Source: an uncultured delta proteobacterium (GTDB taxonomy: Bacteria > Desulfobacterota > Desulfobulbia > Desulfobulbales > Desulfurivibrionaceae). From it: DNA of 64,000 bases. The position numbers were made by a program, and so were the translations under genes. Location of the stretch: the NCBI GenBank assembly GCA_903869265.1, contig CAIPYE010000003.1, positions 22,976 to 86,975 on the forward strand, given 5' to 3'. Shown piece after piece: positions 51,285 through 61,470 of this stretch; within the stretch, counting starts at the first letter, position 1; each line of letters begins with the position of its first letter. A model generated the notes under the pieces. That model saw only the letters and a list, made by a program, of their open reading frames with translations. It was not told the DNA's origin and made no database searches.

Positions 51285-52643
51285 ATGAGAAAATTGTTCG
51301 GCACCGATGGGGTGCGGGGGGTGGCGAACACCTACCCCATGACCACCGAAATCGCCATGCAGATAGGGAGAGCCCTCGCCTTCCTGGTCAAAGACATGCG
51401 GCACGGCCACCGGATCGTCATCGGCAAGGACACCCGCCTTTCCTGCTACATGCTCGAAAACGCCCTGGCTGCGGGCATCTGCTCCATGGGGGTGGACGTA
51501 CTCCTGGTCGGGCCGCTGCCCACGCCGGGCATCGCCTTCATCACCACCAGCATGCGGGCCGACGCCGGGGTGGTGATCTCCGCCTCCCACAATCCCTTCC
51601 AAGACAACGGCATCAAGATCTTCGCCAGAAACGGTTTCAAACTCCAAGACGATTTGGAACTGGAGATCGAGGATCTGGTCTTCTCCGAGAAGATGTCGTC
51701 TCTGCGACCGGTGGCCGAGGAGGTGGGCCGCGCCACCCGGATCGACGACGCTAAGGGCCGCTACATCGTCTCGTTAAAAAACACCTTTCCCCAGGAATAC
51801 ACCCTGGACGCCTTCCACATCGTGCTGGACTGCGCCAACGGCGCCACCTACGGGGTTGCCCCCCACGTTTTCGAGGAGCTGGGCGCCACGGTCACCACCC
51901 TCGCGGCGGAACCGGACGGCACCAACATCAACCGCGATTGCGGTGCCCTGCACCCGGAACACATGGCCGCCAAGGTCCGAGAACTGGGGGCGGACATCGG
52001 CATCGCCCTGGACGGCGACGGCGACCGGATCATCGTGGCGGACGAGCAAGGCAACATCGTGGACGGCGACCATATCATGGCCATCTGCGCCGGTGACCTG
52101 ATCAGCCGCAAGAAGCTGAAGAAAAAAACCCTGGTCGCCACGGTGATGAGCAATCTGGGCCTGGAAGTCGCCATGCAGCGGTTGGGCGGCGCCATGGTCC
52201 GCACCCAGGTCGGCGACCGCTATGTGGTGGAAGAGATGCGCAAATCCGGCTACAATTTCGGCGGCGAGCAGTCAGGGCATCTGGTATTCCTGGAGCACAA
52301 CACCACCGGCGACGGCATCCTCGCCGCGCTGCAACTGCTGGCGGTGATGATCAAAAAGGGCAAACCCCTGTCGGAGCTGGCCACCATCATGGAAAGCTTT
52401 CCCCAGGTGCTCAAGAATGTCCGCACCGCCGAAAAGATCGATACCGCCAGCATCCCCGGTTTCAACAAAAAAATCAAAGCATTGGAAAAGAAGCTGGGCG
52501 CGGACGGCCGCATCCTCGTCCGTCCCTCCGGGACCGAACCGGTTATTCGGGTCATGGTGGAGGGCAAGGACGCTGGGCTTATCAACGCCATGGCCGACGA
52601 ACTCTGCGAGATGATCCGCAAGGCGGACCCCGCAAAAGCCTAA
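51285..52643 (+). CDS. glmM: Phosphoglucosamine mutase
   Basis: [67 protein letters not shown]. Confidence 0.97.
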   Translation: MRKLFGTDGVRGVANTYPMTTEIAMQIGRALAFLVKDMRHGHRIVIGKDTRLSCYMLENALAAGICSMGVDVLLVGPLPTPGIAFITTSMRADAGVVISASHNPFQDNGIKIFARNGFKLQDDLELEIEDLVFSEKMSSLRPVAEEVGRATRIDDAKGRYIVSLKNTFPQEYTLDAFHIVLDCANGATYGVAPHVFEELGATVTTLAAEPDGTNINRDCGALHPEHMAAKVRELGADIGIALDGDGDRIIVADEQGNIVDGDHIMAICAGDLISRKKLKKKTLVATVMSNLGLEVAMQRLGGAMVRTQVGDRYVVEEMRKSGYNFGGEQSGHLVFLEHNTTGDGILAALQLLAVMIKKGKPLSELATIMESFPQVLKNVRTAEKIDTASIPGFNKKIKALEKKLGADGRILVRPSGTEPVIRVMVEGKDAGLINAMADELCEMIRKADPAKA

Positions 52644-52654
52644 CCCAACAAGCC

Positions 52655-53392
52655 ATGAAAATCCGACTCGACCAGCTTGTCCTCCTGCACGGGCTGGCCC
52701 CCACCCTCGAAAAGGCCCAGACCATTATTGCCGCGGGCCAGGTACTGGTGAACGACCAGCCGGCCGACAAGGTCGGCTCGCTCTTTGCCAAGGACTGCCA
52801 AATACGGCTTAAAGGAAAAGTCTGCCCCTATGTGAGCCGAGGCGGGATCAAACTGGCGGCTGGACTGGACCATTTCCAGATCGATCCCACCGGCCTTATC
52901 TGCGCCGATATCGGCGCCTCCACCGGCGGCTTCACCGATTGCCTGTTGCAGCGCGGGGCCGCCAAGGTGTACGCGATTGATGTCGGCTATGGCCAACTGG
53001 CCTGGAAACTACGGCAGGATCCGCGGGTGGTGGTCATGGAGAGAACCAACGCCAGAAATCTGCAAATCGGCGACCTTGCAGAGCCGATTGATCTAGCGGT
53101 GATCGACGCTTCGTTTATTTCCCTCAAAACGTTGCTGCCGCCACTGCTCGTTTTTTTCTCGGGGGGTATCCGGGTGCTGGCCCTGATCAAGCCGCAGTTC
53201 GAGGTCAGTAAAGGCCAGATCGGCACGGGCGGGGTTGTCCGCGACATCGACCTGCACGAGAAGGTGATTGAAAAAATCCGAGGAGTTGCAGACGGGCTGG
53301 GCCTTATCCCAATTGGCGTCAGCCCATCCCCGATCCTTGGTCCCAAGGGCAACCGGGAATTCTTGATCTACCTTGTTTCCGAGATAAAATAG
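52655..53392 (+). CDS. tlyA: TlyA-family rRNA methyltransferase / hemolysin (S4 + FtsJ-like domains)
   Basis: KIRLDQLVLLHGLAPTLEKAQTIIAAGQVLVN; YVSRGGIKLAAGLD; DIGASTGGFTDCLLQRGAAKVYAIDVGYGQLAWKLRQDPRV. Confidence 0.94.
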   Translation: MKIRLDQLVLLHGLAPTLEKAQTIIAAGQVLVNDQPADKVGSLFAKDCQIRLKGKVCPYVSRGGIKLAAGLDHFQIDPTGLICADIGASTGGFTDCLLQRGAAKVYAIDVGYGQLAWKLRQDPRVVVMERTNARNLQIGDLAEPIDLAVIDASFISLKTLLPPLLVFFSGGIRVLALIKPQFEVSKGQIGTGGVVRDIDLHEKVIEKIRGVADGLGLIPIGVSPSPILGPKGNREFLIYLVSEIK

Positions 53393-55215
53393 CGCTTGCC
53401 GCGCCAAAAAAAATCATCCCGCTGACGTTCCGACAGGTCCTGGGCAAAACGGGCGATCAGACCGGACTCGACAACCAGATCACAGAGTTCCCCATCCAGA
53501 TCTCCCTGGTCAACCAGCTCCTCCAAAATGGACATGGCTTCGGAAAGCATTTTCCCCGGTTTATAGGGCCGATCCGCAGCGGTCAGTGCTTCCAACACAT
53601 CGGCCAGGGACAACATTCTTGCTGGCAGGGGAATGGCGCCGTTGGCAAGCCCTCGGGGATAACCGGTGCCGTTCAATTTTTCGTGATGCATCCCGGCATA
53701 GGCTGGGACATTGCGAAGTTTTTTCGGAAACGGCAACCCCTCCAACATCCTGATGCTCATGTCTACATGGTGGTTCATCACCTTGCGTTCCGCCTCAGTC
53801 AAAGTGCCTTTTTGCACACAGAGATTCTCAACCTCATCGGGGGCGAGCAGGGGCATATCCATCCCGCTCATGGCATAGGTTATCCTGGCAAGCCGCTGTA
53901 CTTTTTCGATGCTGTCAGCCGACAGCCCCTCGCCGCCCAGATTGATCGTGTCGAGAAAATTGATGATCTCCTGCCATTCTTCCGTTTTTTCAACAGACCG
54001 TGAAGAAGGGGGATGTCCTTCCTTCCTCGGGCAGGGTTCGTTTTCCAGTCGAGCGACCTCGTCGTTCAATCTGGAAATTTCCACCCGATGCCGAACCAGT
54101 TCTATCCGGTCAAAGATGGTCTCAAGCTTGGTCGCCTTGTCCATGAGATGCTCCGGGGTGGTGATCTTCCCCACGTCATGGAGCCAGGCCGCCATCCTGA
54201 TTTCGGCAAGCTCGTCACCGTTGAAGCTGATCGGGGCGAACTTGCCGGTGGTGGCGTTGTTCACCGCTAGGGCAATCTTCTCGGTAAGATTGGCGACCCG
54301 AAAAACGTGTCCTGCCGTATAGGGAGATTTTTCGTCGATGGCGTCGCCGATTGTCCGCACAAAGGCGTCCAGCAGGGTCTCAAGCCCACGGACCAGCCGC
54401 ATCTTGGTAAGGGCAATGGCCGCCTGCGAGGCCAGGCTCATAATCATCCCCACCTCGTGTTCGGGGAAGGCAACAACGGCTCCGGTTTCCCGATCCTTGG
54501 CGTTGAGGAGCTGCAACACCCCGATGACCTCGTCCTCATGGTCCCGCAGGGGTATCACCAGCATCGAGCAAGAGCGGTACCCCGTGGAAGCGTCAAAATC
54601 GCGGGTTCCCTGAAAATCAAAGCCTTCGGCGTCATACACGTCGGAGATATTGACCGGCTCGCCGGTAAGGGCGCAATGGGCGGAAACGTTGCGGTGATTC
54701 TCCTGATTATCCGCTAGGCGCAAAGGCACGGAAGGCCAGGAAATGGCTTCCCCGCGCCCTCCCATGAACACCCCGAGCGAATCATTCTGGACAATGGCAA
54801 AATCAAGGGCTTCCCGCTCGTCCTCCTTGATGTACAGGGTGCCGCCATCGGCGTTGGTGAAGTTCCGGGCCTCCCGAACAATCCTTTCCAGAAGACGGTC
54901 GATGTTCTTTTCTGAAGAAAGGCCCAGGCCGATCTTTATCAGTTGGTAGAGATGATTTCCCTGGCCTTCGCTGAACTCCCGAACCTCCCGGACCACCCGG
55001 TCGGCAAGGCCTGCGATAACCTCCGCCGGAACTCCGACCATTGCCTGCCCGGCGTAATCTTCGATCCCCTGGACAACCTTCTGCATGAGCAGGTCCACTG
55101 CCGGCTGCCTACGAATCTGGGCCTTGTCCGGAAGAGTGTCCATGATCTTTCCCTTCGCCCGAGGCGATAATTGCATATTCACATCTTCCTGCCCAGCCAG
55201 TGGCGGGACAAACAT
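53368..55215 (-). CDS. GAF-HD-GYP domain protein (putative cyclic dinucleotide phosphodiesterase)
   Basis: GAF-like IPLRDHEDEVIGVLQLLNAKD; HDVGKITTPEHLMDKATKLE; HHEKLNGTGYPRGL. Confidence 0.92.
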   Translation of the reverse strand: MFVPPLAGQEDVNMQLSPRAKGKIMDTLPDKAQIRRQPAVDLLMQKVVQGIEDYAGQAMVGVPAEVIAGLADRVVREVREFSEGQGNHLYQLIKIGLGLSSEKNIDRLLERIVREARNFTNADGGTLYIKEDEREALDFAIVQNDSLGVFMGGRGEAISWPSVPLRLADNQENHRNVSAHCALTGEPVNISDVYDAEGFDFQGTRDFDASTGYRSCSMLVIPLRDHEDEVIGVLQLLNAKDRETGAVVAFPEHEVGMIMSLASQAAIALTKMRLVRGLETLLDAFVRTIGDAIDEKSPYTAGHVFRVANLTEKIALAVNNATTGKFAPISFNGDELAEIRMAAWLHDVGKITTPEHLMDKATKLETIFDRIELVRHRVEISRLNDEVARLENEPCPRKEGHPPSSRSVEKTEEWQEIINFLDTINLGGEGLSADSIEKVQRLARITYAMSGMDMPLLAPDEVENLCVQKGTLTEAERKVMNHHVDMSIRMLEGLPFPKKLRNVPAYAGMHHEKLNGTGYPRGLANGAIPLPARMLSLADVLEALTAADRPYKPGKMLSEAMSILEELVDQGDLDGELCDLVVESGLIARFAQDLSERQRDDFFWRGKRYFISETR

Positions 55216-55306
55216 TTTTTCATTATAATGCCGCGATGCCGGATGTGTTTTCCCGGATCGCCGGTATCAGCCGGATCATAACCCCAACGAATCAGGACCG
55301 TTGACC

Positions 55307-55969
55307 ATGGCAAAATACATTAGCAAACTACTGACTGCGACGGCCTTTCTTGGCCTTGCCCTCTCTGCCGCGGGCTCCAGCCCAAGGGAGCAGATATTGG
55401 ACGATTACAAAAACGGCCTGGCGACGGAATGGGAGACGAAGTCCTTTGCCGGACAGACCCATTATACGGCAGAACACGACGACAAGCAATTCTACATTAA
55501 GGCAACAAGCACCGCGGCCGCCTCCGGTCTTTTCCACAAAATTGACTATGACCCCAAGGAACAACCAATCCTCCGCTGGAGCTGGAAGATAGAACGCACC
55601 CTTGCCAAGGGAGACGAACACACCAAGGCGGGAGACGATTATGCGGCCCGGGTCTATGTGGTGTTTCCCTCCCTGTTTTTCTGGAACACCAAGGCGCTCA
55701 ACTACATCTGGGCCAACAAACTGCCAAAAGGCGAGGCCCTGCCCAACGCCTTCACCGCCAACGCCATGATGATTGCGGTGGAAAGCGGCAACGGGCGCGC
55801 TGGTCACTGGTTGAACGAAGAGCGCAACATCCATGCGGATTTCTTAAAATATTTCAAGACCGAACCTCCCAGAGTCGGCGCCATTGCCATCATGACGGAC
55901 ACCGACAACACCGGCGAGAGTGCCACCGCATGGTACGGCCCCATCATCATCGGCAGAGACAGCCCGTAG
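55307..55969 (+). CDS. DUF3047-like exported protein
   Basis: Signal peptide; LRWSWKIERTLAKGDEHTKAGDDYAARVYVVF; NIHADFLKYFKTEPPRVGAIAIMTDTDNTGESATAWYG. Confidence 0.8.
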   Translation: MAKYISKLLTATAFLGLALSAAGSSPREQILDDYKNGLATEWETKSFAGQTHYTAEHDDKQFYIKATSTAAASGLFHKIDYDPKEQPILRWSWKIERTLAKGDEHTKAGDDYAARVYVVFPSLFFWNTKALNYIWANKLPKGEALPNAFTANAMMIAVESGNGRAGHWLNEERNIHADFLKYFKTEPPRVGAIAIMTDTDNTGESATAWYGPIIIGRDSP

Positions 55970-56150
55970 CCGCGCCGCGCACTCCCGCCGCCTGGCCATT
56001 GCCCGGAAGGCAAAAGGGATCGGAGACGGTTGACTTGCCGAAACGAAAATGCTACCTTGGGTGCGGTGCAATCCTCAGACCAGTTCAGCATTTCCCCTGC
56101 GCTCTGCTGACCATACTATTCCCCAAGTTTTATTCAGGAGTTCATCTATC

Positions 56151-56618
56151 ATGACCAAAACATCTCCCCTTTCACGACCATCACGGCTCTTCATTCTCAT
56201 CGGCGCCACCCTGCTTCTGCTTGCTTCCACCGCCTTCGCGGATGACCACGTCAGTGTCCTGAAAAACGGGGCCAATATCCGTTCCGGCCCCGACACAAAC
56301 AAAGAGATCCTCTGGACGGTATTCAAGGGTTTCCCCTTGATGGTAACCGAACGCAAGGGGAAATGGGCCCACGTGGTGGACTTTGAAGGCGACAAGGGCT
56401 GGATTACCGCCGACCTGCTCGCAAAGGAAAAAACCGTCATTGTCAAAGCGGCCACCGCCAATCTGCGGGTTGGCGCGGGAAAAGACTACGAAATCGTGGC
56501 GGAAGTCAAACACGGCGTGGTCTTCAAGACCCTGGCCACCGAAGGCGACTGGGTCAAGGTCAAGCATGCGGACGGCACCACCGGCTGGATAACAGGCAAA
56601 CTGCTCTGGCCCAACTGA
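56151..56618 (+). CDS. Exported protein with two bacterial SH3 domains
   Basis: VLKNGANIRSGPDTNKEILWTVFKGFPLMVTERKGKWAHVVDFEGDKGWI and ATANLRVGAGKDYEIVAEVKHGVVFKTLATEGDWVKVKHADGTTGWI. Confidence 0.9.
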   Translation: MTKTSPLSRPSRLFILIGATLLLLASTAFADDHVSVLKNGANIRSGPDTNKEILWTVFKGFPLMVTERKGKWAHVVDFEGDKGWITADLLAKEKTVIVKAATANLRVGAGKDYEIVAEVKHGVVFKTLATEGDWVKVKHADGTTGWITGKLLWPN

Positions 56619-56635
56619 GCTTAACCCCAAACACC

Positions 56636-58054
56636 ATGGGAAAAAAAGCGCCCCCACCATATCCGCTGCATCCCGTTCTTCTGGTTGATGACGAACTCCA
56701 TACCCTTGCCAGCTTTGATATCGCCCTCCGCTCCCATGGCATCAACAATACGATCCGTTGCCAGGACAGCCGGGAGGTCGCAGGCATCCTCGACCATCAG
56801 CCGGTGGAAATCATCCTCCTCGACCTGATGATGCCCCATATTTCAGGGGATGACATCCTTAAAGACGTCAGCCAGCGTTTCCCGGACCTGCCGGTCATCA
56901 TCGTCACCGGGGTCAACGAGGTGGGAACCGCTGTCCGCTGCATCCAACAGGGAGCTTTTGACTACGTGCTCAAGCCGGTGGAAATCGAACGCCTCCTGCC
57001 AAGCATCCGGCGGGCGCTCGAAATCAGGCAGCTCCGCCGGGAAAACTCTCGCCTCGCCAGCAGTTTTTTTGAAAAAGATCCGGTCCGCCCGGAGGTGTTT
57101 TCCGAAATTATCACGGGCAACGACACGATGAAAGCCCTGTTCCGCTATTGCGAGGCCATTGCCGAAGGGCGTCAGCCGGTGCTCATTACCGGAGAAACCG
57201 GGGTGGGCAAGGAGAGCATCGCCCGGGCCATCCATGATTTAAGCGGCAGGGCGGGGGAATATGTAACGATCAACGTGGCCGGCCTTGACGACCAAATTTT
57301 TGCCGACACCCTCTTTGGCCACGCCAAGGGGGCCTTCACCGGCGCGGACCGGAACCGTTCCGGCCTGGTGGAAAAGGCCGCCGGAGGCTCTCTGTTCCTT
57401 GACGAGATCGGCGATCTCAGCGAAGCCTCCCAGGTCAAACTCCTGCGTTTTCTTGAGGAACGCGAATATTATCCCCTGGGCTCCGACCAGATAAGTCATT
57501 CCGATGCCAGGGTCATCGTCGCAACCCACCGCAACCTGGAACAGCAACTCCAGAAAGGGTTGTTCCGCACCGACCTGTTTTACCGTCTGCGTACCCACCG
57601 CATCCAGGTTCCCCCGCTGCGGGAGCGCAAGGATGATATTCCGGCCCTGCTGGACTTTTTTCTTACCCAGGCCGCGGCAGAGTTCAAAAAAGAGAAGCCC
57701 CGCTGCCCGGACCCGCTCATCCCCCTCCTTGCCGACTATGATTTCCCCGGCAACGTCCGGGAACTGCGGGCTCTGGCCTTTGATGCCATGAGCCATCAGC
57801 GGGGAACCACCCTCTCCATGGCTTTTTTTCACAAAGAAATCAGCGTAACCACCCCATCAAGAAACGCTCCCGCCAAGGGTTTTGCCCAAAAATCCTGGGC
57901 CGCCGGGCTTGATCGGCTACCTACCCTGAAAGACGCGGACCAGGAACTCATCACCGAAGCCCTCAGACGAAGCAGCAACAACCAGCGGGCCGCCGCGCTT
58001 CTTCTGGGCATAACGCCGCAGGCCTTGAATCAACGGCTCAAGCGCCAGGTATAA
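56636..58054 (+). CDS. Sigma-54-dependent response regulator (REC-AAA+-Fis HTH, NtrC family)
   Basis: REC DLMMPHISGDDIL; GETGVGKESIARAIH; GHAKGAFTGADRNRSG; C-terminal NNQRAAALLLGITPQALNQRLKRQ. Confidence 0.95.
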   Translation: MGKKAPPPYPLHPVLLVDDELHTLASFDIALRSHGINNTIRCQDSREVAGILDHQPVEIILLDLMMPHISGDDILKDVSQRFPDLPVIIVTGVNEVGTAVRCIQQGAFDYVLKPVEIERLLPSIRRALEIRQLRRENSRLASSFFEKDPVRPEVFSEIITGNDTMKALFRYCEAIAEGRQPVLITGETGVGKESIARAIHDLSGRAGEYVTINVAGLDDQIFADTLFGHAKGAFTGADRNRSGLVEKAAGGSLFLDEIGDLSEASQVKLLRFLEEREYYPLGSDQISHSDARVIVATHRNLEQQLQKGLFRTDLFYRLRTHRIQVPPLRERKDDIPALLDFFLTQAAAEFKKEKPRCPDPLIPLLADYDFPGNVRELRALAFDAMSHQRGTTLSMAFFHKEISVTTPSRNAPAKGFAQKSWAAGLDRLPTLKDADQELITEALRRSSNNQRAAALLLGITPQALNQRLKRQV

Positions 58055-58083
58055 ACACGGACCAAAAGGCAGTCTCCCAGACC

Positions 58084-59403
58084 ATGGCAAGCAAAGGAAA
58101 AATACTCGTTGTTGACGATGAGCCCATGGTCCTCAAACTGCTCACCATGCAAGTGGAACGCCTCGGCTATGCTGCAATCCCTGCGGCCAGAGGCCCCGAG
58201 GCGCTGGCCCTTCTTAAAAAAAGCCCCTTCCATCTTCTGATCACCGACATCATGATGCCGGATATGGATGGCCTTGCCCTCATGCAGCAGGCCGTGGCCA
58301 TCCAATCCGACCTTGAATGCATCGTGGTTTCCGGTCAGGCGGATCTTGCCATCGCCGTGGAGGCCATGAAGATGGGGGCAATCAACTATATCCAGAAACC
58401 AATCTCCCTGATGGAGTTGGAAGTCTCCCTGACCAAGGGCATGGAGCGGCTGTTCCTACTGAAAACCCTCAAAAAAAGCCAACAGGAGCTGAGCCAGCAC
58501 CGCGACCATCTGGAGCAACTGGTCGCCAAGCGGACTGCGGAACTCGCCCGCATCAACAAGCAGCTCCAGGCTGATATCAAGGCCAGAAAAAAGGCGGAAA
58601 AAGAAGCGGAACAGCGGCGGCAACAGCTCATCGAGGCCGATAAAATGGTCTCCCTTGGCATCCTGGTCGCCGGGGTGGCCCATGAGATCAACAATCCCAA
58701 CAACTTCATCACCATGAACGCCCCCATCCTCCACCGCGCCTGGGAGGATTTTCTGCCCATCCTGGAAGCCCATTACCAGGAGCACGGCGATTTTCCCGTG
58801 GCAGGCATCCCCTTTTCCGAGATGCGCGAACATATCCCCGAACTTTTTTCCGGCATCCTCGACGGCTCGGAACGCATCCGTAAAATCGTCTTCAACCTGC
58901 GGGATTACGCGCGGCAGGGCATCTCCGACATGGACCAGGAGATCGATCTCAACACCGCGCTGCGCGCCGTCCTGGTCCTGCTTGCCAGCCCGCTCAAAAA
59001 AGCGACCGATCATCTCACCGTCGTGTACGGAGAGGGGTTGCCCACGGCGCTGGGCAATTTCCAACGGACCGAGCAGGTCATCATCAACCTGTTGCAAAAT
59101 GCTTACCAATCCCTGGCTTCCCCGGACAAACACCTGACCGTCTCCACCGGTCAGGACACAAAAAACGGGACGGTTTTTATAGAAATAACAGACCAGGGCT
59201 GCGGAATTTCCCCAAAAAACCGAAAACGCATCCTGGACCCGTTTTTCACCACCAAGCGCGACGGCGGTGGCAGCGGTCTCGGCCTTTCCATTTCCGCAGG
59301 AATCATGGAAGAGCATGGCGGACGGCTGGAATTCCATTCACAGCCCGGCAAAGGCACCATCGCCAGGGCTGTTTTTCCCGTCGCCGCCCCGAGAAAAAAA
59401 TAA
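58084..59403 (+). CDS. REC-histidine kinase hybrid protein
   Basis: REC: ILVVDDEPMVLKLL...DIMMPDMDG; H-box GVAHEINNPNNFI; HATPase NLLQNAYQSL, GGSGLGLSISAGIMEEHGGRLEF. Confidence 0.94.
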   Translation: MASKGKILVVDDEPMVLKLLTMQVERLGYAAIPAARGPEALALLKKSPFHLLITDIMMPDMDGLALMQQAVAIQSDLECIVVSGQADLAIAVEAMKMGAINYIQKPISLMELEVSLTKGMERLFLLKTLKKSQQELSQHRDHLEQLVAKRTAELARINKQLQADIKARKKAEKEAEQRRQQLIEADKMVSLGILVAGVAHEINNPNNFITMNAPILHRAWEDFLPILEAHYQEHGDFPVAGIPFSEMREHIPELFSGILDGSERIRKIVFNLRDYARQGISDMDQEIDLNTALRAVLVLLASPLKKATDHLTVVYGEGLPTALGNFQRTEQVIINLLQNAYQSLASPDKHLTVSTGQDTKNGTVFIEITDQGCGISPKNRKRILDPFFTTKRDGGGSGLGLSISAGIMEEHGGRLEFHSQPGKGTIARAVFPVAAPRKK

Positions 59404-59664
59404 CCTCCCGGCAATCAACATTTATTGATTGGTATCAACATTCATTCATTCTCCACACACCACTGCCTCTCTCCTCCATTCCCCACCCAACCCATAAAGA
59501 TATCTTAATTTGTTTCCATCCCAGCACCCCTCGCATAAAAAAATATTCATTGCGATATCAGCTTGTTAGAAACATTCTTTCCAGCCTGGCACATTTCTTC
59601 CATAAGCAAGAAACAACCCCGAGAAACCACGGGTTCGGATTCCACCCGACCAGGAGGAAAGACC

Positions 59665-60003
59665 ATGGGAACATCAGCAGTGAAAACCACGCTGGCTACG
59701 CTCATACCTGCTCGGGGCGCTTATACCCACGGCTCGCTGCGGATCACCGAGATCCTCGGCATTATGTCGGCCTCTGCCCTTCCCATTGCCAACGATACGG
59801 TCATGGGCATCATCAATTTCCGGGGCAGAACCGTTCCGGTCATTGATTTGCGGTTAAACCCAATCCTCGGCCTCAACGGCTTTGCCGAACAGATCTGCAT
59901 CCTGTCGGCGGAAAGCGCCAACCAGAGTACGCCGCTCATCTTCGGCGCCCTGGTGGATTCGGAAGCGGACGCCTACGAGTTGATCGCCGGAAACACCCAT
60001 TAA
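59665..60003 (+). CDS. Short CheW-domain protein
   Basis: VKTTLATLIPARGAYTHGSLRITEILGIMSASALPIANDTVMGIINFRGRTVPVIDLRLNPILGL; 112 aa. Confidence 0.85.
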   Translation: MGTSAVKTTLATLIPARGAYTHGSLRITEILGIMSASALPIANDTVMGIINFRGRTVPVIDLRLNPILGLNGFAEQICILSAESANQSTPLIFGALVDSEADAYELIAGNTH

Positions 60004-60072
60004 AAAGGATTACAGGCCCTGCCCGGGCCTGACACAAGTAGCCGTTTGGATCGGTCCCCCCCCCTCGCCGGT

Positions 60073-60118
60073 CCAAGACTTCCTGCCAAGTCTCTTCGGG
60101 GACTTGGCAGGAAGTTGG
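60073..60118 (+). terminator. Long stem-loop between the cheW-like gene and cheD
   Basis: ACTTCCTGCCAAGTC / GACTTGGCAGGAAGT 15-bp stem followed by TTGGCTTTT. Confidence 0.5.
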
Positions 60119-60137
60119 CTTTTAGCAAGGCAAGAAA

Positions 60138-60776
60138 ATGACCGGGAGTCCCTCCATGGAGTATGGCGAAACAACGACGATTGTCACCATGCCACAATTT
60201 CCCCCCACAAGGCTGACCCCATCCATGCTGCAAACCCCTCTTTTGCTGTCTTACCCCGACCTGCCGATTGTAAATCTGACCCCGGGCAAACTGCTGATCA
60301 CCAAACAAGCGACCATTGTCTCCACCATCCTCGGCTCATGCGTTTCCCTCTGCCTGCACAGCGAAAAATTCGGGGTTGGGGCAATCTGCCACGGCATACT
60401 GCCACGGCAGACAAAACCGACCATAGCCGGATATTTCCCGTATGTGGACACAGCGGTATCCCATATGCTCGAAACCATGGCCAGCCAATTCTGTCTCTCC
60501 CCATCAGCACTTACGGTAAAGCTATTCGGCGGGGCAAGCGTTCTCCAGACCGACATGATCGGCACCGATGGACTTGCCATCGGCCAACAAAACATTGCCG
60601 CCGCCCTTGAAGCCCTTGCCCGTTTCGATCTCGCCCCCGATGTACAAAAAACCGGAGGAACAAAGGGATACAAAATATTTTTCAATACCGGCACCGGCGA
60701 AGTTTTCATGCGACGCATCGCCCCCAGCGTCGCCAGAAGCTTCGCACAAACCATGAAGAAACAGGCGGCACAGTAA
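60138..60776 (+). CDS. cheD: Chemoreceptor glutamine deamidase CheD
   Basis: STILGSCVSLCLHSEKFGVGAICHGILP; VKLFGGASVL; start may be further downstream (60224). Confidence 0.87.
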   Translation: MTGSPSMEYGETTTIVTMPQFPPTRLTPSMLQTPLLLSYPDLPIVNLTPGKLLITKQATIVSTILGSCVSLCLHSEKFGVGAICHGILPRQTKPTIAGYFPYVDTAVSHMLETMASQFCLSPSALTVKLFGGASVLQTDMIGTDGLAIGQQNIAAALEALARFDLAPDVQKTGGTKGYKIFFNTGTGEVFMRRIAPSVARSFAQTMKKQAAQ

Positions 60777-60801
60777 CGCCCAGGCGTTGCCGACACATAT
60801 C

Positions 60802-61194
60802 ATGACCAGCCCTCAAATCCTGATAGCGGAAGATGAAAAACACACCCGGCTGGCCCTCAATCTTGTTCTGCGCCAGGCCGGGTTCAGCGTGATCCTGGCG
60901 ACCAATGGCCGGGACGCCTATGAAAAAATCCGGCAACAGCCAGCCAGCCGCCCCATCAGCCTGATCATCACCGACTTCAGGATGCCTGAACTCGACGGCC
61001 TTGGCCTGATCGACAAACTCCAGGGAGCAGGCATCCCGATCCCCATCATGGTCATCACCGGTTACGGCGACAAGGAACTCCTCCGGCAGCTGCACAAACG
61101 CGGCTGCGCCTCCTACATCGCCAAACCGTTTATCCCGACGGAAGTCCTGAGCCGAATCACTAGCGCCCTGCCGCAAGCACAGTGTGTGGCCTGA
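60802..61194 (+). CDS. Single-domain response regulator (CheY-like)
   Basis: ILIAEDEKHTRLALNLVLRQAGFSVILATNGRDAYEKI; IITDFRMPELDGLGLI; AKPFIPTEVL. Confidence 0.92.
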   Translation: MTSPQILIAEDEKHTRLALNLVLRQAGFSVILATNGRDAYEKIRQQPASRPISLIITDFRMPELDGLGLIDKLQGAGIPIPIMVITGYGDKELLRQLHKRGCASYIAKPFIPTEVLSRITSALPQAQCVA

Positions 61195-61470
61195 AGGCTT
61201 TCCGCCCCGCCACCAGTCCGCTGTTTTCTCCGCTGTATCCTTTCCCGCCCGCACCATCTCCTGTTGTTCCACGGCGTTTCCCAGAGAAAACCTGTTGACC
61301 AGCCCTTGCGAACACACTAAAAGAAGAAAGGTGCCAGATAGGCAGAAAACTCCCTCTCCCCCCGGAGTCTTCGCTTACCTGCGGGAGAGAGCAGGGGTGA
61401 GGGGGAATGCCCGTGAGGCAGCCAACATCTTCACCCACCCCCAGCCCCCTCCCGTAAAGGGAGGGGAAAG

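Noticed and set aside
59586-59599. TGGCAC-N5-TTCC as a sigma-54 promoter upstream of the CheW-like gene
   Set aside because: -24 element is good, but the -12 lacks the expected TTGC; kept only as a weak possibility
61330-61470. G/C-rich inverted segments (CCCCTCCC-gtaa-AGGGAGGGG and neighbours) as a CRISPR or mobile element
   Set aside because: No regular direct repeats or spacers; looks like a common G/C-rich intergenic palindrome/terminator
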